DNA of 64,000 bases, taken from assembly GCF_001968835.1 (NCBI RefSeq), contig NZ_MRDE01000017.1:44379-108378 (forward strand), written 5' to 3'. Below, one piece after another: positions 63,915 to 64,000 of this stretch. The translations under genes and the position numbers were made by a program. The notes under the pieces are model-generated. The model was not told where the DNA came from, made no database searches, and saw only the letters and a list, made by a program, of their open reading frames with translations. The DNA is from Tersicoccus phoenicis. Lineage in GTDB: Bacteria; Actinomycetota; Actinomycetes; Actinomycetales; Micrococcaceae. How positions within the stretch are numbered: the stretch's first letter is position 1; every line of letters starts with the position of its first letter.

Positions 63915-64000
63915 GCTTGGGGTCATCTGGTTGTCTGGAGTCGACGGATCGACGGTTCCAAGGATGCCATGTCGAGGTGCCGGCTGGCGGTCATGGCCTC

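Overview
The window is high-GC DNA from an actinomycete. A WhiB1-type regulator beside a PdtaS-type sensor kinase, UDP-galactopyranose mutase followed by a GlfT2-type galactofuranosyltransferase and a Wzm/Wzt exporter, a large NAD-glutamate dehydrogenase, and an ANSKRTDFALAA tmRNA tag all point to Actinomycetia that build a galactan or arabinogalactan wall (Mycobacteriales, Pseudonocardiales, Nakamurellales or relatives). I cannot name the genus from sequence alone.

Layout. 0-2.6 kb: a small HTH protein and the first part of a Tad/Flp pilus locus (SAF/CpaB-like and CpaE-like genes). 2.6-9.4 kb: NAD-glutamate dehydrogenase, PdtaS-like kinase, WhiB1. 9.6-14.4 kb: a membrane protein and a very large FHA-FtsK/EccC-like ATPase without ESX partners. 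14.7-19.6 kb: galactan operon glf-glfT2-wzm-wzt. 19.6-35.1 kb: surface polysaccharide region, with a flippase-like relic, a beta-propeller protein, a full gene set for a UDP-2,3-diacetamido uronic acid sugar (WbpA/D/E/B/I types), three glycosyltransferases, a Wzx-like flippase, and a polyprenyl-sugar trio (GT2, DUF2304, large membrane protein). 35.2-41.4 kb: secreted GH25 lysozyme, LD-carboxypeptidase/MccF, a small nucleotide-related protein, an MFS transporter, and a RelE/XRE toxin-antitoxin pair whose toxin is frameshifted.

41.6-53.9 kb: the rest of the Tad locus (tadA, tadB, tadC, pilin-like, two TadE-like, TadG-like). The tadA gene is split by a 7.5 kb integrative element (about 42552-50084). 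The element carries a large serine integrase at one end, an AlpA-like HTH protein, a small serine recombinase, two overlapping HNH nuclease genes, a winged-helix protein and several unrecognised genes. Joining the flanks at a shared TT dinucleotide restores a continuous tadA frame of 414 codons, and the two element ends form a symmetric attP. This site-specific, apparently reversible interruption of a pilus motor gene is the main finding.

54-64 kb: housekeeping genes, namely a GlgC-type nucleotidyltransferase, prfB, ftsE, ftsX, a coiled-coil M23 peptidase, smpB, a small membrane protein, ssrA (tmRNA), a dienelactone hydrolase relic and a phosphoketolase (xfp). No tRNA, rRNA, CRISPR array or IS element was seen.
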